Assembly: GCA_965213575.1 (NCBI GenBank)
Contig: CBDBZN010000031.1
Span: 1-63,264 of the forward strand
From: JAUHXS01 sp965213575
GTDB taxonomy: Bacteria > Bacteroidota > Bacteroidia > Chitinophagales > JAUHXS01
Reading direction: 5' to 3'
DNA: 63,264 nt
Numbering within the stretch: the first letter of the stretch is position 1; each line of letters begins with the position of its first letter. Shown in pieces: positions 18,206 through 27,702 of the stretch. The position numbers were made by a program, and so were the translations under genes. A model generated the notes under the pieces. The model was not told where the DNA came from, did no database searches, and worked only from the letters and a program-made list of their open reading frames with translations.

Positions 18206-20365
18206 ATGCCAACAAAATCAAAGAAAAAAAAACCAAAGACATCAGGCTCTCTCTATTCCAAAGCACTTAGTGTATTTCAACGAGCTCCTAACAAACAGTT
18301 TTCTTATAAGCTCCTTTCCAAAAAACTTGGTAAAAAAGCTGACTATGAAGAAATTAAAAGTGTCGTTGATAAATTAATATCTCGCGGACTGGTAGAAAAA
18401 ACCGATAAGCGGCTTCGATTAGTTGCCAGAGAAGATGCTTCTCAAGAAGCTTTTACAGAACAAACTGCAATGATCACCGGTAAAGTTGATATGGCATTAC
18501 GCGGATCAGCGTATGTTATTTCCGATCAATCTACTGAGGATGTTTATATTTCTTCCAAAAATCTTAATCATGCGTTAGACGGCGATATTGTTAAAGTATT
18601 AATAAAATTTGTCAATAAACGCAGTAAAAAGCCTGAGGGAGAAATCGTAGAAGTAGTAAAACGAAGTATTGACAAATTTATAGGAACGGTCAAAATTTCC
18701 AAAGATTTTGCTTTTGTTATTCCTGACAAAAAGAATATGTCTACTGATATATTTATACCATTAGACAAATTACACGGCGCTAAAGACGGCGATAAGGTAA
18801 TTGCTCAATTCATAGAGTGGCCTACAAAAGCAAAAAGTCCGATTGGCAAAGTGATTGAATTGCTTACGAACTTAAGTATTAATGATCTTGCTATGAATAC
18901 TATTTTAGTAGATTACGGCATTAATTTTAAATTCTCTGAAAAGCAGCTAGAAGAAGCCAATCAAATTCCTTCTAACATTACCGATGAAGAAATAAAAAAA
19001 CGCAAAGACTTTAGAAATGTAACAACTTTTACTATTGACCCCAAAGATGCCAAAGATTTTGACGATGCTATCTCAATAAATAAAATAGACGAAGATACAT
19101 TCGAAATAGGCATTCATATAGCTGATGTTTCTCATTACATCCAACCTAATACGCTGTTAGATAAAGAAGCATTAAAAAGAGGAAACTCTATTTATTTAGT
19201 TGACCGAGTAATCCCAATGTTTCCCGAAAAATTGTCTAACGAATTGTGTTCCCTTCGGCCAAATGAAGATAAATTGTGTTATGCAGCCGTTTTTCATCTT
19301 CATAAAAATGGGAAAGTACTTAAAGAATGGTTTGGAAGAACTATTATACATTCTGACAAAAGATTTGTTTATGAAGAGGCTCAAGAAGTAATAAATGCGG
19401 GGACAGGTAAATATTTTGATGAACTGACTATTTTAAATAATATTGCTCATAAGCTTAGAGCCCAAAGATTTAAAGAAGGTTCTATAGCATTTGAAACCTC
19501 AGAGGTTAGCTTTGTATTAGACCCCACCGGTAAACCTATCGGCTTAACCAAAAAAGAAAGGTTAGATACACACATGTTGGTAGAAGACTACATGCTATTA
19601 GCTAATCGCTCCATAGCTAAAGTTATTAATAAAGCTAAACCGTCAAGGCCGATGGTCTACAGAATACATGATGAGCCGGATATTGAAAAACTATTAGAGT
19701 TGGCACACATAGCTAAAGAATTTGGCCATCGAGTTGACGTTAGTACACCGAAAAAAATTCCGGATGCCTTAAATAACCTCATGGCAGCTGTAAAAGGTAA
19801 GCCGGAACAAGACTTATTGGAGAAATTAGCTATCCGTACGATGGCTAAAGCTGTTTATAGTACAGATAATGTTGGACATTACGGTTTAGGATTTGAGTTT
19901 TATACGCATTTTACTTCTCCAATTCGTAGATATGCAGATGTATTGGTCCATAGAAGAACAACCGAATTTCTTTCTAAATCTCAGTCTATAGCAGATAAGG
20001 AGGCGTTAGAAAAACAGTGCAACCATATTTCTGATATGGAAAGAAAAGCTATGGAAGCAGAAAGGGCTTCTGTTAAATATAAGCAGGTAGAATATATGCA
20101 AGCGCATGTGGGGGAAACTTTCGATGGAATTATCTCAGGCGTGACCGACTGGGGGATTTTTGTAGAACTCATTGAAAATAAATGTGAAGGAATGATCAGG
20201 TTGAATACTATCGAACATGATACCTACACATTTAATGCAGCTACTAAAACGGTGACGGGGAGCATTTCTGGGGATAAGTTGCGATTGGGTGATAAATTAA
20301 AAGTAAAAGTTATTAAAGCAGACCTTGTAAATGCCAATCTTGATTTCCAACTCGTTCAAGATTAA
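18206..20365 (+). CDS. rnr: Ribonuclease R
   Basis: 3'-5' exoribonuclease of the RNB family that degrades structured RNA. The 719-residue length and order match: N-terminal winged-helix and basic segment (to about 90), two cold-shock-like domains (about 95-250), the RNB catalytic domain with TIDPKDAKDFDDAIS (first Asp at residue 278, the D-x(5)-D-x-DD metal site) and FTSPIRRYADVLVHR, and a C-terminal S1 domain (about 635-715, starting GETFDGIISGVTDWGIFVEL). The lysine-rich N-terminus (TKSKKKKPKTSG) is typical. It lies between the fused ABC ATPase and the polyprenyl synthase on the same strand with gaps of 17 and 24 bases. Confidence 0.95.
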   Translation: MPTKSKKKKPKTSGSLYSKALSVFQRAPNKQFSYKLLSKKLGKKADYEEIKSVVDKLISRGLVEKTDKRLRLVAREDASQEAFTEQTAMITGKVDMALRGSAYVISDQSTEDVYISSKNLNHALDGDIVKVLIKFVNKRSKKPEGEIVEVVKRSIDKFIGTVKISKDFAFVIPDKKNMSTDIFIPLDKLHGAKDGDKVIAQFIEWPTKAKSPIGKVIELLTNLSINDLAMNTILVDYGINFKFSEKQLEEANQIPSNITDEEIKKRKDFRNVTTFTIDPKDAKDFDDAISINKIDEDTFEIGIHIADVSHYIQPNTLLDKEALKRGNSIYLVDRVIPMFPEKLSNELCSLRPNEDKLCYAAVFHLHKNGKVLKEWFGRTIIHSDKRFVYEEAQEVINAGTGKYFDELTILNNIAHKLRAQRFKEGSIAFETSEVSFVLDPTGKPIGLTKKERLDTHMLVEDYMLLANRSIAKVINKAKPSRPMVYRIHDEPDIEKLLELAHIAKEFGHRVDVSTPKKIPDALNNLMAAVKGKPEQDLLEKLAIRTMAKAVYSTDNVGHYGLGFEFYTHFTSPIRRYADVLVHRRTTEFLSKSQSIADKEALEKQCNHISDMERKAMEAERASVKYKQVEYMQAHVGETFDGIISGVTDWGIFVELIENKCEGMIRLNTIEHDTYTFNAATKTVTGSISGDKLRLGDKLKVKVIKADLVNANLDFQLVQD

Positions 20366-20389
20366 ATATAGTCACGTCCTAATTGTATC

Positions 20390-21370
20390 ATGGCACATAG
20401 TTTACAACAACTTCAACAAATAATTGACCAAGCCCTTGAAGAAGAAAATTTTTCAGGGCAGCCTCAAGAGCTTTATGAGCCTATTCAATACTTAATGCAA
20501 TTAGGCGGAAAAAGAATAAGGCCTACGCTCACGCTTGCTGCTTATCAGTTGTTTGCTTCTGACCTATCCAAAGCTATTAAGCCCGCTATAGGACTGGAAG
20601 TTTTTCATAATTTCACGCTTATTCATGATGACATTATGGATAAAGCAGCGATTAGAAGAGGCAAACCAACAGTACATGAAAAATATTCTGCCAATACCGC
20701 TATATTATCAGGAGATGCGATGTTTATATTAGCCAATCAATTAATGATGAAGGCTCCCGGCAAGCATCTCACCTCAGTGTTGGATATTTTTAATAAAACA
20801 GCCCTTGAAATATGTGAAGGACAGCAATATGATATGATTTTCGAATCTTCTACGTCAGTGAGTATAGATGATTATCTTAAAATGATCACTTTGAAAACTG
20901 CTGTATTACTGGGATCGTGCTTACAAATTGGATGTTTGCTTGCAGATGCGCCTGAACAAGCTTGCAAAACAATATATCAGTTTGGTAAAAATCTTGGAAT
21001 TGCCTTTCAACTTCAAGATGACCTCCTTGATTCTTTTGGCAATGGTGATCAAGTAGGCAAAAAAATTGGCGGAGATATTCTTCAAAATAAAAAAACATTT
21101 TTATTAGTTAAATGCCTTGAAATAAGCAAATCACACCCCGATATACATGAAAAACTTCATGGCTGGATAACTGATAATTCACAGCCTCAAAATAAAATCA
21201 AAGCAGTATTAGAGATATATAATTCTTTTAATATTAAAGCCCTTACGCAGCAAGCTATGGCGGGATACTATGCTTTAGCATTAGATGCATTTAATTCATT
21301 GGATGTTTCTGAGGATAGAAAAAAACCTTTACAGGAAATAACAGCTTTGTTGGAGAAGAGAGCTTATTAG
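20390..21370 (+). CDS. Polyprenyl diphosphate synthase
   Basis: Condenses isopentenyl diphosphate onto allylic diphosphates to make long-chain prenyl diphosphates, probably for the menaquinone side chain. At 326 residues it has GGKRIRP (39-45), the first aspartate-rich motif HDDIMD (D80, D81, D84) followed by RRGKPTVH, and the second motif FQLQDDLLDSFG. Bulky residues before the first motif would set chain length, but product length cannot be called by eye. It is convergent with the smc gene (44-base gap). Confidence 0.93.
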   Translation: MAHSLQQLQQIIDQALEEENFSGQPQELYEPIQYLMQLGGKRIRPTLTLAAYQLFASDLSKAIKPAIGLEVFHNFTLIHDDIMDKAAIRRGKPTVHEKYSANTAILSGDAMFILANQLMMKAPGKHLTSVLDIFNKTALEICEGQQYDMIFESSTSVSIDDYLKMITLKTAVLLGSCLQIGCLLADAPEQACKTIYQFGKNLGIAFQLQDDLLDSFGNGDQVGKKIGGDILQNKKTFLLVKCLEISKSHPDIHEKLHGWITDNSQPQNKIKAVLEIYNSFNIKALTQQAMAGYYALALDAFNSLDVSEDRKKPLQEITALLEKRAY

Positions 21371-21414
21371 TTAATCTTCAAAAAAATTTAATTTCTCTAT
21401 TAACGAGCAGCCTA

Positions 21415-24400
21415 TCAGCTCGCTTCTTTCAAGCTTCTAAAATCAACCGGCACAAGTTTAGAGACCCCTTCTTCTGCCATTGTCACACCATACATGACAT
21501 CCATATGCGACATGGTTTGTTTGTTGTGTGTAACAATAATAAATTGCGAATCTATAGAAAAATCTTTAATTATCTTATTAAACTTAGCAATGTTAGTATC
21601 ATCTAATGGAGCGTCTACCTCATCGAAAATACAAAACGGAGCAGGTTTTAAAAGATATAAAGAAAACAGCAAGGCAGTAGCTGTGAGCGTTTTCTCACCT
21701 CCCGAAAGTTGATTGATAGTGAGTGGTTTTTTGCCTTTCGGTTTAGCAATAATCTCGATGCTGGCTTCTAATGGATTTTCTTCATCCGTTAAAATTAAGT
21801 CGCATGTATCTTCCTCCGAAAAGAGGCTATGAAAAACTTTAATAAAATTCTCCCTTACTTCTGTAAATGCATGCATGAACTTCTCTTTTGCTTTTGCATC
21901 TATCTCCTCAATCGTTTCCAGTAGAGAAGATTTAGCGCTCAGCAAGTCATTCTTTTGTTCATTGATAAAATCAGCCCTTTTCTGCATCTCATCATAAGCT
22001 TCCACTGCCATTGGATTGATCTCTCCATAGTTATCTAATCGACTTTTCAGTTTTAAGGTAATTTCTTCCAACTCTTGTTGTTGTAAGCCTTCCTCTGGAG
22101 ATTGTTCAATAATATCTTCAATATTTATTTTAAACTCTATGTCTAGACGCTCTTTTAAAGAAGCAATAGAAAGCTTTAATTCATTCACTTTCTCTTTCAG
22201 CTCAGATAAAATTGTTTCCGCTTGGTCCCTGTTTCTGGTTAAATTCTTCAGTTGTTGCTCTAGTTCATGTACATTCCCTTTAGCTTTATAATAATTTTCT
22301 TCAAAAGCATTACGGCTATGCTCAGCAACCTCTTTTTCCTCATATAATTTGATCAGTGATCTTTCCAAGTTAGATGTGTTAGAAAAGGATGACTTGATGC
22401 TTTCATCGGTTTCTGTAAGAGAATTTTGCGTACTGAGCAATCTTTCCTGATTTGTAGTTAATTGATTTTGCTTAAAACTTATATCTTGCTCAATTCTTTT
22501 TACCTCTCCTTGTATTTGATGAAAAAGAATATTTTGCTGATTGTATTGGTCAGACAGTTTTTGAACTTCTTCGGAAATAATTAAAAAATTCTTCTCCTTA
22601 TCAGCCAAAGCTTCTTGGAGATTATTAATGTTAAGATTTAGTTGTTGTATATTTTGTTCAATAACTGAATTTTCAGCTTTTAAAGTTTCAATCAACAGCG
22701 TGTTTTCTTCTTTTTTACCTTTGTTGACTTCTATAAAAGAGATATGATCTTCTATTTTAGATTTAATGATAGATTGTTGATTATCCAACTTATTTATCTC
22801 TGATTGAAGAGAGATTGCTTGATCATTTTTCAGGGAAGATTTAAGTGCATTGATAGTTACCTTTTTTTTATCGCCTGTAGCACTTAATTGATCAACATCT
22901 TTCTTAAGCAATTCTATTGCTGTTTTCAATGTTTCTAAACTTTTTCTCCGCCCTATTTTTTTTCCTTCAAATAATCCTACTGCACCTCCCGAGATACTAT
23001 TGAATTTCTTTATCAACCGCCCGTTTGATGTGATGTATATTTCATCACTTTCTTGAGCCGGCAAAGTATCTACAATAGCCACATTATTCAATAAGTGAGC
23101 ACATAAAGATTTATATTTTTCCTCTACGCTGATTACTCGCACGGCCGGGATACCATTTTTATGGTTATTATTTGCAGGAAGCACTTGGCCAACTTTATCT
23201 AAGATGAAAAAATTAGCTCTGCCCTTAGCTGCATCACTCAGGATATTGATTGCCGTAATAGCTTCCGCTTCCGTTTGTACGATGTAATAATTTAAAAAGG
23301 GTTCTAAGTAATTTTCAATAGCAACTCGATATGGTTCTTCACAGGCAATAATATCAGAAAGCAATGGCGCATCTTTAGTAACAGCAACTTCTTTCTTTAA
23401 AAATTTTACGGACTCCGGAAAGCCTTCCAAATTATCTACCAGATTTTTTATAAGATTATATTCGTTTTGTTTAGCATCTAATTTTCTCTTTGTTTCTAGT
23501 AGCGCGTTTTGAGTGTCTGCATATTCTTCTTCCTGATCAATAATTTTTTTATTGATTGAATCATTTTCACTGAAAACATTTTCTAACAACTCACGCTGTG
23601 CTATTACCTGTTTATCAGAATCAACTAATTGTTGTTGAAGCGACGCTACCTCCTGTTCTTTTAACAGCTTCTCTTCCTCACTTATTTGTTTTGTTTTTTC
23701 AAGGGCGGAAAGTTGAGCGGAATTGATCTGAAGTTGTTTATCATTTTCATTAAGCTCTATTTTTAATTGATTATAAGTTGATTTCAATTGTTCCAGTTCA
23801 GCCCTCCGGTCATCTTGTTGCTTTCTAGCCTGATCTTGTGTTAATGATAGGGTATTTAAATCTTTTTGAGCAGCATTGATTTTTGTTTCGGCTTCTTGTT
23901 TTTGCTGTTCGGCAATCTGTAGGCTATTATTTAATTCATGTAGATTATGTATAGCATCCTCAGCGTGCTTTAACAGGTCTTCCCTCTTATCGGATAAAAA
24001 CTTTACTTTCTCAGAAAATAAATTCTTTTGATTTTCTTGCTCTCGGAGCTGGTGTAACTTTTCGTTAAGAGACCGCTGTATAGTAGCTAATTGCTTCTCT
24101 TTTTCTAAGCTTTCATTTTTTTCTTTTTCAATTTTAGCATCCAGTTGTTTGATATCAGTTTCTATACTTAATTTCTTATCCTCTTCCGAGCTTATTTGCT
24201 TAAAAAGGCTATCATATTTAATGCTGAAACTTTTTAAGCTGAACTTTGCCAGTTCAATACTATTAAGTTTATAATCTTTTTTTAATTGATGATATCTTTT
24301 TGCTCTTTTCGCTTGAGATTCCAGCTTTTTTAAATTATCATTTATCTCAAAAAGTAAGTCTTCAATTCTATCTAAGTCATTTTCAGTAGCAGAAAGCTTC

Positions 24401-24936
24401 TGGAGCGTTTCTTTTTTACGGCTTTTATATTTTGAGATCCCGGCTGCTTGCTCAAATAATTTTCTACGCGAGTGTTCCCGGTCATTTAAAATTTCATCAA
24501 CCATACCCAATTCTATAATTGCATAAGAATCGCTTCCCACACCGGTATCAAGAAATAAGTTAGTAATATCTTTTAACCGGCAGGGAATACCGTTTAACCG
24601 ATATTCACTATCCCCATTCCTATACAGCATACGAGTAATTGTAATGGTAGTATATTCTGTAGGTAACACATTTTTTGTATTTTCAAAAGTAAGGGATACT
24701 TCTGCCAGACTGGAGGCTTTTCTTTTTTTAGAACCATTAAAAATGATATTCTCCATTTTATCAGAGCGAAGCATGCTGGTTTTTTGCTCTCCCAAAACCC
24801 ACCGAATAGAATCAACAATATTTGACTTTCCACACCCGTTTGGCCCTACAATGCCGGTAATACGCTCGTTAAAGTTAATTACCGTCTTATCAGCAAAACT
24901 TTTAAATCCTTTGGTTTCTAAACTAACTAAATGCAA
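21415..24936 (-). CDS. smc: Chromosome segregation protein SMC
   Basis: Structural maintenance of chromosomes ATPase of 1173 residues, a normal length. Walker A GPNGCGKSN (31-39) lies in the N-terminal head; long coiled coils fill about 170-500 and 690-1000; the hinge lies between them (about 505-680, with GRANFFILD and a glycine-rich ISGGAVG); the C-terminal head has signature LSGGEKTLTATALL and Walker B CIFDEVDAPLDD. Dimers with ScpA/ScpB condense and organise the nucleoid. No scpA or scpB is adjacent. The start MHLVSLETKGFKSFADKT is diagnostic. Confidence 0.97.
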   Translation of the reverse strand: MHLVSLETKGFKSFADKTVINFNERITGIVGPNGCGKSNIVDSIRWVLGEQKTSMLRSDKMENIIFNGSKKRKASSLAEVSLTFENTKNVLPTEYTTITITRMLYRNGDSEYRLNGIPCRLKDITNLFLDTGVGSDSYAIIELGMVDEILNDREHSRRKLFEQAAGISKYKSRKKETLQKLSATENDLDRIEDLLFEINDNLKKLESQAKRAKRYHQLKKDYKLNSIELAKFSLKSFSIKYDSLFKQISSEEDKKLSIETDIKQLDAKIEKEKNESLEKEKQLATIQRSLNEKLHQLREQENQKNLFSEKVKFLSDKREDLLKHAEDAIHNLHELNNSLQIAEQQKQEAETKINAAQKDLNTLSLTQDQARKQQDDRRAELEQLKSTYNQLKIELNENDKQLQINSAQLSALEKTKQISEEEKLLKEQEVASLQQQLVDSDKQVIAQRELLENVFSENDSINKKIIDQEEEYADTQNALLETKRKLDAKQNEYNLIKNLVDNLEGFPESVKFLKKEVAVTKDAPLLSDIIACEEPYRVAIENYLEPFLNYYIVQTEAEAITAINILSDAAKGRANFFILDKVGQVLPANNNHKNGIPAVRVISVEEKYKSLCAHLLNNVAIVDTLPAQESDEIYITSNGRLIKKFNSISGGAVGLFEGKKIGRRKSLETLKTAIELLKKDVDQLSATGDKKKVTINALKSSLKNDQAISLQSEINKLDNQQSIIKSKIEDHISFIEVNKGKKEENTLLIETLKAENSVIEQNIQQLNLNINNLQEALADKEKNFLIISEEVQKLSDQYNQQNILFHQIQGEVKRIEQDISFKQNQLTTNQERLLSTQNSLTETDESIKSSFSNTSNLERSLIKLYEEKEVAEHSRNAFEENYYKAKGNVHELEQQLKNLTRNRDQAETILSELKEKVNELKLSIASLKERLDIEFKINIEDIIEQSPEEGLQQQELEEITLKLKSRLDNYGEINPMAVEAYDEMQKRADFINEQKNDLLSAKSSLLETIEEIDAKAKEKFMHAFTEVRENFIKVFHSLFSEEDTCDLILTDEENPLEASIEIIAKPKGKKPLTINQLSGGEKTLTATALLFSLYLLKPAPFCIFDEVDAPLDDTNIAKFNKIIKDFSIDSQFIIVTHNKQTMSHMDVMYGVTMAEEGVSKLVPVDFRSLKEAS

Positions 24937-25019
24937 GATTGGCGTTATTATTGAAGGATTGTGAATTTAAGGATTTTAGACATAAATTTATATCATGAAG
25001 ATAAAAAACCAATTGACCA

Positions 25020-25823
25020 TTGTCTAGTATTTCCAAACCTTTCGGAATTTGTAATCTATGTGTTGTTCCCATGAGAAAAGAGGCGGCTGACCCGAGCGAA
25101 ATGACTTCTCAATTATTATTTGGCGAGACATTTAAAATATTACAGAAAAAAGACCAATGGCTTAAAATCAATACCACTTTTGATGATTATACAGGTTGGA
25201 TCGATGAAAAACAATGTGCTTTATTGACGAATAAAGAATTTGCTGCCCTTCAAAAATCTAAGCCGGGTTATGCGCTAAGTTTAATGCAGCCGGCTATCAC
25301 AAACAATCAACATATTCAATTACTTATAGGCAGCACTTTACACGAGTTTGATGGATTGAATTTTAAATTATGTGATCAAAAGTATGTTTATAATGGACAA
25401 ACTATAGAACCGGAAGCACACAATATCACAGCTGAATTAGTTATAAAAATAGCTCGTAAATATATGAATGCGCCTTATTTATGGGGAGGAAGATCGCCAT
25501 TTGGCATTGACTGCTCAGGGTTAACCCAGGTAGTGTTTAAATTATGCGGGATGCCTATCCAAAGAGATGCCTATCAACAGGCCGAGCAGGGTATTACAAT
25601 TGACCTTATCTCTTCTGCTCAAACTGCAGACCTGGCTTATTTTGCTAATAAAGAAAATAAGATTACTCACGTCGGTATTATAGAAAAAACAGAAGATAAA
25701 GAACTCTCTATCATTCACGCTTCAGGCAAGGTACGATGTGATAAACTAGACCACTATGGTATTTATAATATAGAATTAAAAAAATATACCCATCAATTAA
25801 AGTTGATCAAAAGAATTTTCTAG
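25020..25823 (+). CDS. C40-family NlpC/P60 cell-wall peptidase with N-terminal SH3 region
   Basis: A 267-residue peptidoglycan endopeptidase cutting within stem peptides. An SH3b-like region (about 8-60, with GICNLCVVPMRKEAADPSEMTSQ split over one strand pair) precedes the NlpC/P60 domain (about 140-265). Catalytic Cys is in FGIDCSGLTQ, the catalytic His in ITHVGII, and a third polar residue in the IIHASG segment. TTG at 25020 is chosen because the conserved FGICNL start of this family lies after it; the first ATG (25071) would cut into the SH3 region. No signal peptide is evident, as in many Bacteroidota homologues annotated from this locus type. Divergent from smc. Confidence 0.88.
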   Translation: MSSISKPFGICNLCVVPMRKEAADPSEMTSQLLFGETFKILQKKDQWLKINTTFDDYTGWIDEKQCALLTNKEFAALQKSKPGYALSLMQPAITNNQHIQLLIGSTLHEFDGLNFKLCDQKYVYNGQTIEPEAHNITAELVIKIARKYMNAPYLWGGRSPFGIDCSGLTQVVFKLCGMPIQRDAYQQAEQGITIDLISSAQTADLAYFANKENKITHVGIIEKTEDKELSIIHASGKVRCDKLDHYGIYNIELKKYTHQLKLIKRIF

Positions 25824-25901
25824 CTGAATACATACCGATAATATTATGGCTGTGTTATTATAGAGTGTTAAATCAAAAGTTAAATAAGATTAATAAAATA
25901 A

Positions 25902-25909
25902 TAACTTTG
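25902..25909 (+). promoter_or_regulatory. Candidate -7 element for signal peptidase I
   Basis: TAACTTTG fits TAnnTTTG exactly, 40 bases before the lepB ATG. The -33 position has no clear TTTG, so the call is partial. Confidence 0.4.
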
Positions 25910-25949
25910 CATCAGATAATATGCATTACAACACACTAATAAAATATTT

Positions 25950-27215
25950 ATGCAAAATATACTTAAAGCACTAACCCAAAAGCAAAAAATGTGGATAGTG
26001 ATCTTATCAGTCGTGTTTACAGCACTGATGATATGGTCGTACTTCATGGCTGATAACCTGACGATTGGCAGCACGATCACCATAATCATCATCTTTGAGA
26101 TATTGCTTTTCGCTTTGTTTGTAACATCTAAAAAGAAAGGCCAGAAAAAAACAAAAGGAAGAGAATGGATAGATGCATTGGTTTTCGCCGTTGTAGCAGC
26201 TACGCTTATAAGGACTTTTGCTATTGAGGCGTACACTATACCTACCTCTTCTATGGAAAAAACCTTATTGGTAGGTGATTTTCTTTTTGTGAGTAAAATG
26301 CATTACGGAGCGCGAGTGCCTATGACCCCTATTGCTTTTCCGTTTGCTCACCACACGCTTCCTATTTTCCCGGCTAAATCATATTTAGAATGGATCAAGA
26401 TCCCTTACGTGAGAATTCCGGGATTTGAAGATATTGAAAGAAATGATATTGTGGTTTTCAATTATCCGATGGAAGACTTCAGGCCTACTGATAAAAAAGA
26501 AAATTATATTAAAAGATGTATTGCTATTCCCGGAGATGTAATAACCATCGTAGATCGGCAATTAAATATTAACGGAAAGCCATCTGAAAACCCTCAGGAT
26601 ATGCAATTTGCTTACTACATAAAAACAAATGGTGCAGGCTTAAACCCTCAAGCCCTCAGAAGGCTAGATGTAAGCATAGAAGAAGGCGGGCAAGCAGGGG
26701 CTACCGGCGTATATCGGTACTTTTTGACAGATGAAGCAGCGAATAAAATCAAAAACTTTAAAACAGTAGAACAAATTGAAGTATCGAATATTAAAAAAAC
26801 TCCTTCGCCGAGTATATATTCTGAACGATTATTCCCGCAAGGGTTAAAAGAGGGATGGAGTTTAGACAACTATGGCCCTGTCATGGTTCCTAAAAAAGGC
26901 ACTACCGTGCAGCTTACCGCAGATAATTTACCCATGTATGAGCGTGTGATAGGATTATATGAAGGCAATGACTTCCAGATCCGAGGAAATCAAATTATCA
27001 TCAATGGTAAATCTACCAATGAATATACTTTTAAGATGAATTACTATTTTATGATGGGAGATAATAGACACAATTCATTAGACTCAAGATATTGGGGATT
27101 TGTGCCGGAAGATCACATTGTAGGAAAAGCATGGATGATATGGATGTCGTGGGACAAACATGCAAAATTTTTGAATAAGATCAGGTGGGATAGGCTGCTT
27201 ACGATGATCCATTAG
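25950..27215 (+). CDS. lepB: Signal peptidase I
   Basis: Membrane serine protease that removes signal peptides from Sec- and Tat-exported proteins. 421 residues, longer than proteobacterial LepB. Two hydrophobic segments at about 14-33 and 41-60 and a third at about 75-92 precede the catalytic box IPTSSMEKTLLVGD (Ser101). Lys188 in NYIKRCIAIPGD is the general base, and MGDNRHNSLDSRYWGFVP is box E. Between box D and box E lies an insert of about 150 residues containing repeated-looking KKGTTVQLT and ENPQDMQFAYYIK segments; such inserts are usual in Bacteroidota enzymes. The many secreted lipoproteins and T9SS cargos in the window depend on Sec export. Confidence 0.95.
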   Translation: MQNILKALTQKQKMWIVILSVVFTALMIWSYFMADNLTIGSTITIIIIFEILLFALFVTSKKKGQKKTKGREWIDALVFAVVAATLIRTFAIEAYTIPTSSMEKTLLVGDFLFVSKMHYGARVPMTPIAFPFAHHTLPIFPAKSYLEWIKIPYVRIPGFEDIERNDIVVFNYPMEDFRPTDKKENYIKRCIAIPGDVITIVDRQLNINGKPSENPQDMQFAYYIKTNGAGLNPQALRRLDVSIEEGGQAGATGVYRYFLTDEAANKIKNFKTVEQIEVSNIKKTPSPSIYSERLFPQGLKEGWSLDNYGPVMVPKKGTTVQLTADNLPMYERVIGLYEGNDFQIRGNQIIINGKSTNEYTFKMNYYFMMGDNRHNSLDSRYWGFVPEDHIVGKAWMIWMSWDKHAKFLNKIRWDRLLTMIH

Positions 27216-27702
27216 TGGATTTGGGATTTTGGATTTACAAGGTACAATTTTGAATTGAATCCGATTTGTCATGCTGAGCTTGTCGAAGCATCTTTACTGT
27301 TGAATTTACGATTATAGATTCCGAGATACGATGTGATAATTTTGAATTTTTAGTTTGGAATTGAATGAGATTTCAGATAATTTTCTTGCAGAAAATTTCT
27401 GAAATGATGGCGGCTGTTCGTTATCTCGGAGCTAGTTCGCGCAAAGCGGAAATGTGGCCTGAAATCCCTAATTATCTTTACTCTGAACTTTAAACTTCGA
27501 ACATTAATCATTAAACTTCGAGCTAAAACATTTCCCACACAACTATATTATCTTGTAATTCATTTAATCCAACAGTAGCAAGCATCCTAGCATTGTATTT
27601 TACTAATTGACAAGTATATAAAACACTCATAGGCCCATAATATTGTATTTTAAGTTATAACTTATATTATATAAATTGGCTTGATAATCAATATTATGTA
27701 TT
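27216..27702. other. Gene-free spacer with dispersed repeats
   Basis: 487 bases without a credible gene. It contains the motif TGTCATGCTGAGCTTGTCGA (starting near 27269), a sequence recurrent in Bacteroidota intergenic DNA from memory; the 99-bp hairpin element copy B; and word-like AT-rich strings such as AACTTTAAACTTCGAACATT (27486) that reappear almost unchanged at 31066. A 62-codon minus-strand ORF here lies across the repeat and is not a gene. Confidence 0.55.
27370..27468. repeat. 99-bp dispersed hairpin element, copy B
   Basis: Same length and architecture as copy A at 9250-9348: terminal hairpin ATTTCAGATAATTTTC / GAAAATTTCTGAAAT around TTGCA, then GATG, a variable body with GCGCAAAGCGGAA, and terminal GAAATCCC. 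The arms have co-varied between copies, which favours a selected structure or a mobilised hairpin. Confidence 0.6.

Noticed and set aside
27350..27538. 62-codon minus-strand ORF in the 27 kb spacer
   Set aside because: It runs through the 99-bp repeat and low-complexity spacer, and its translation is biased by these repeats.
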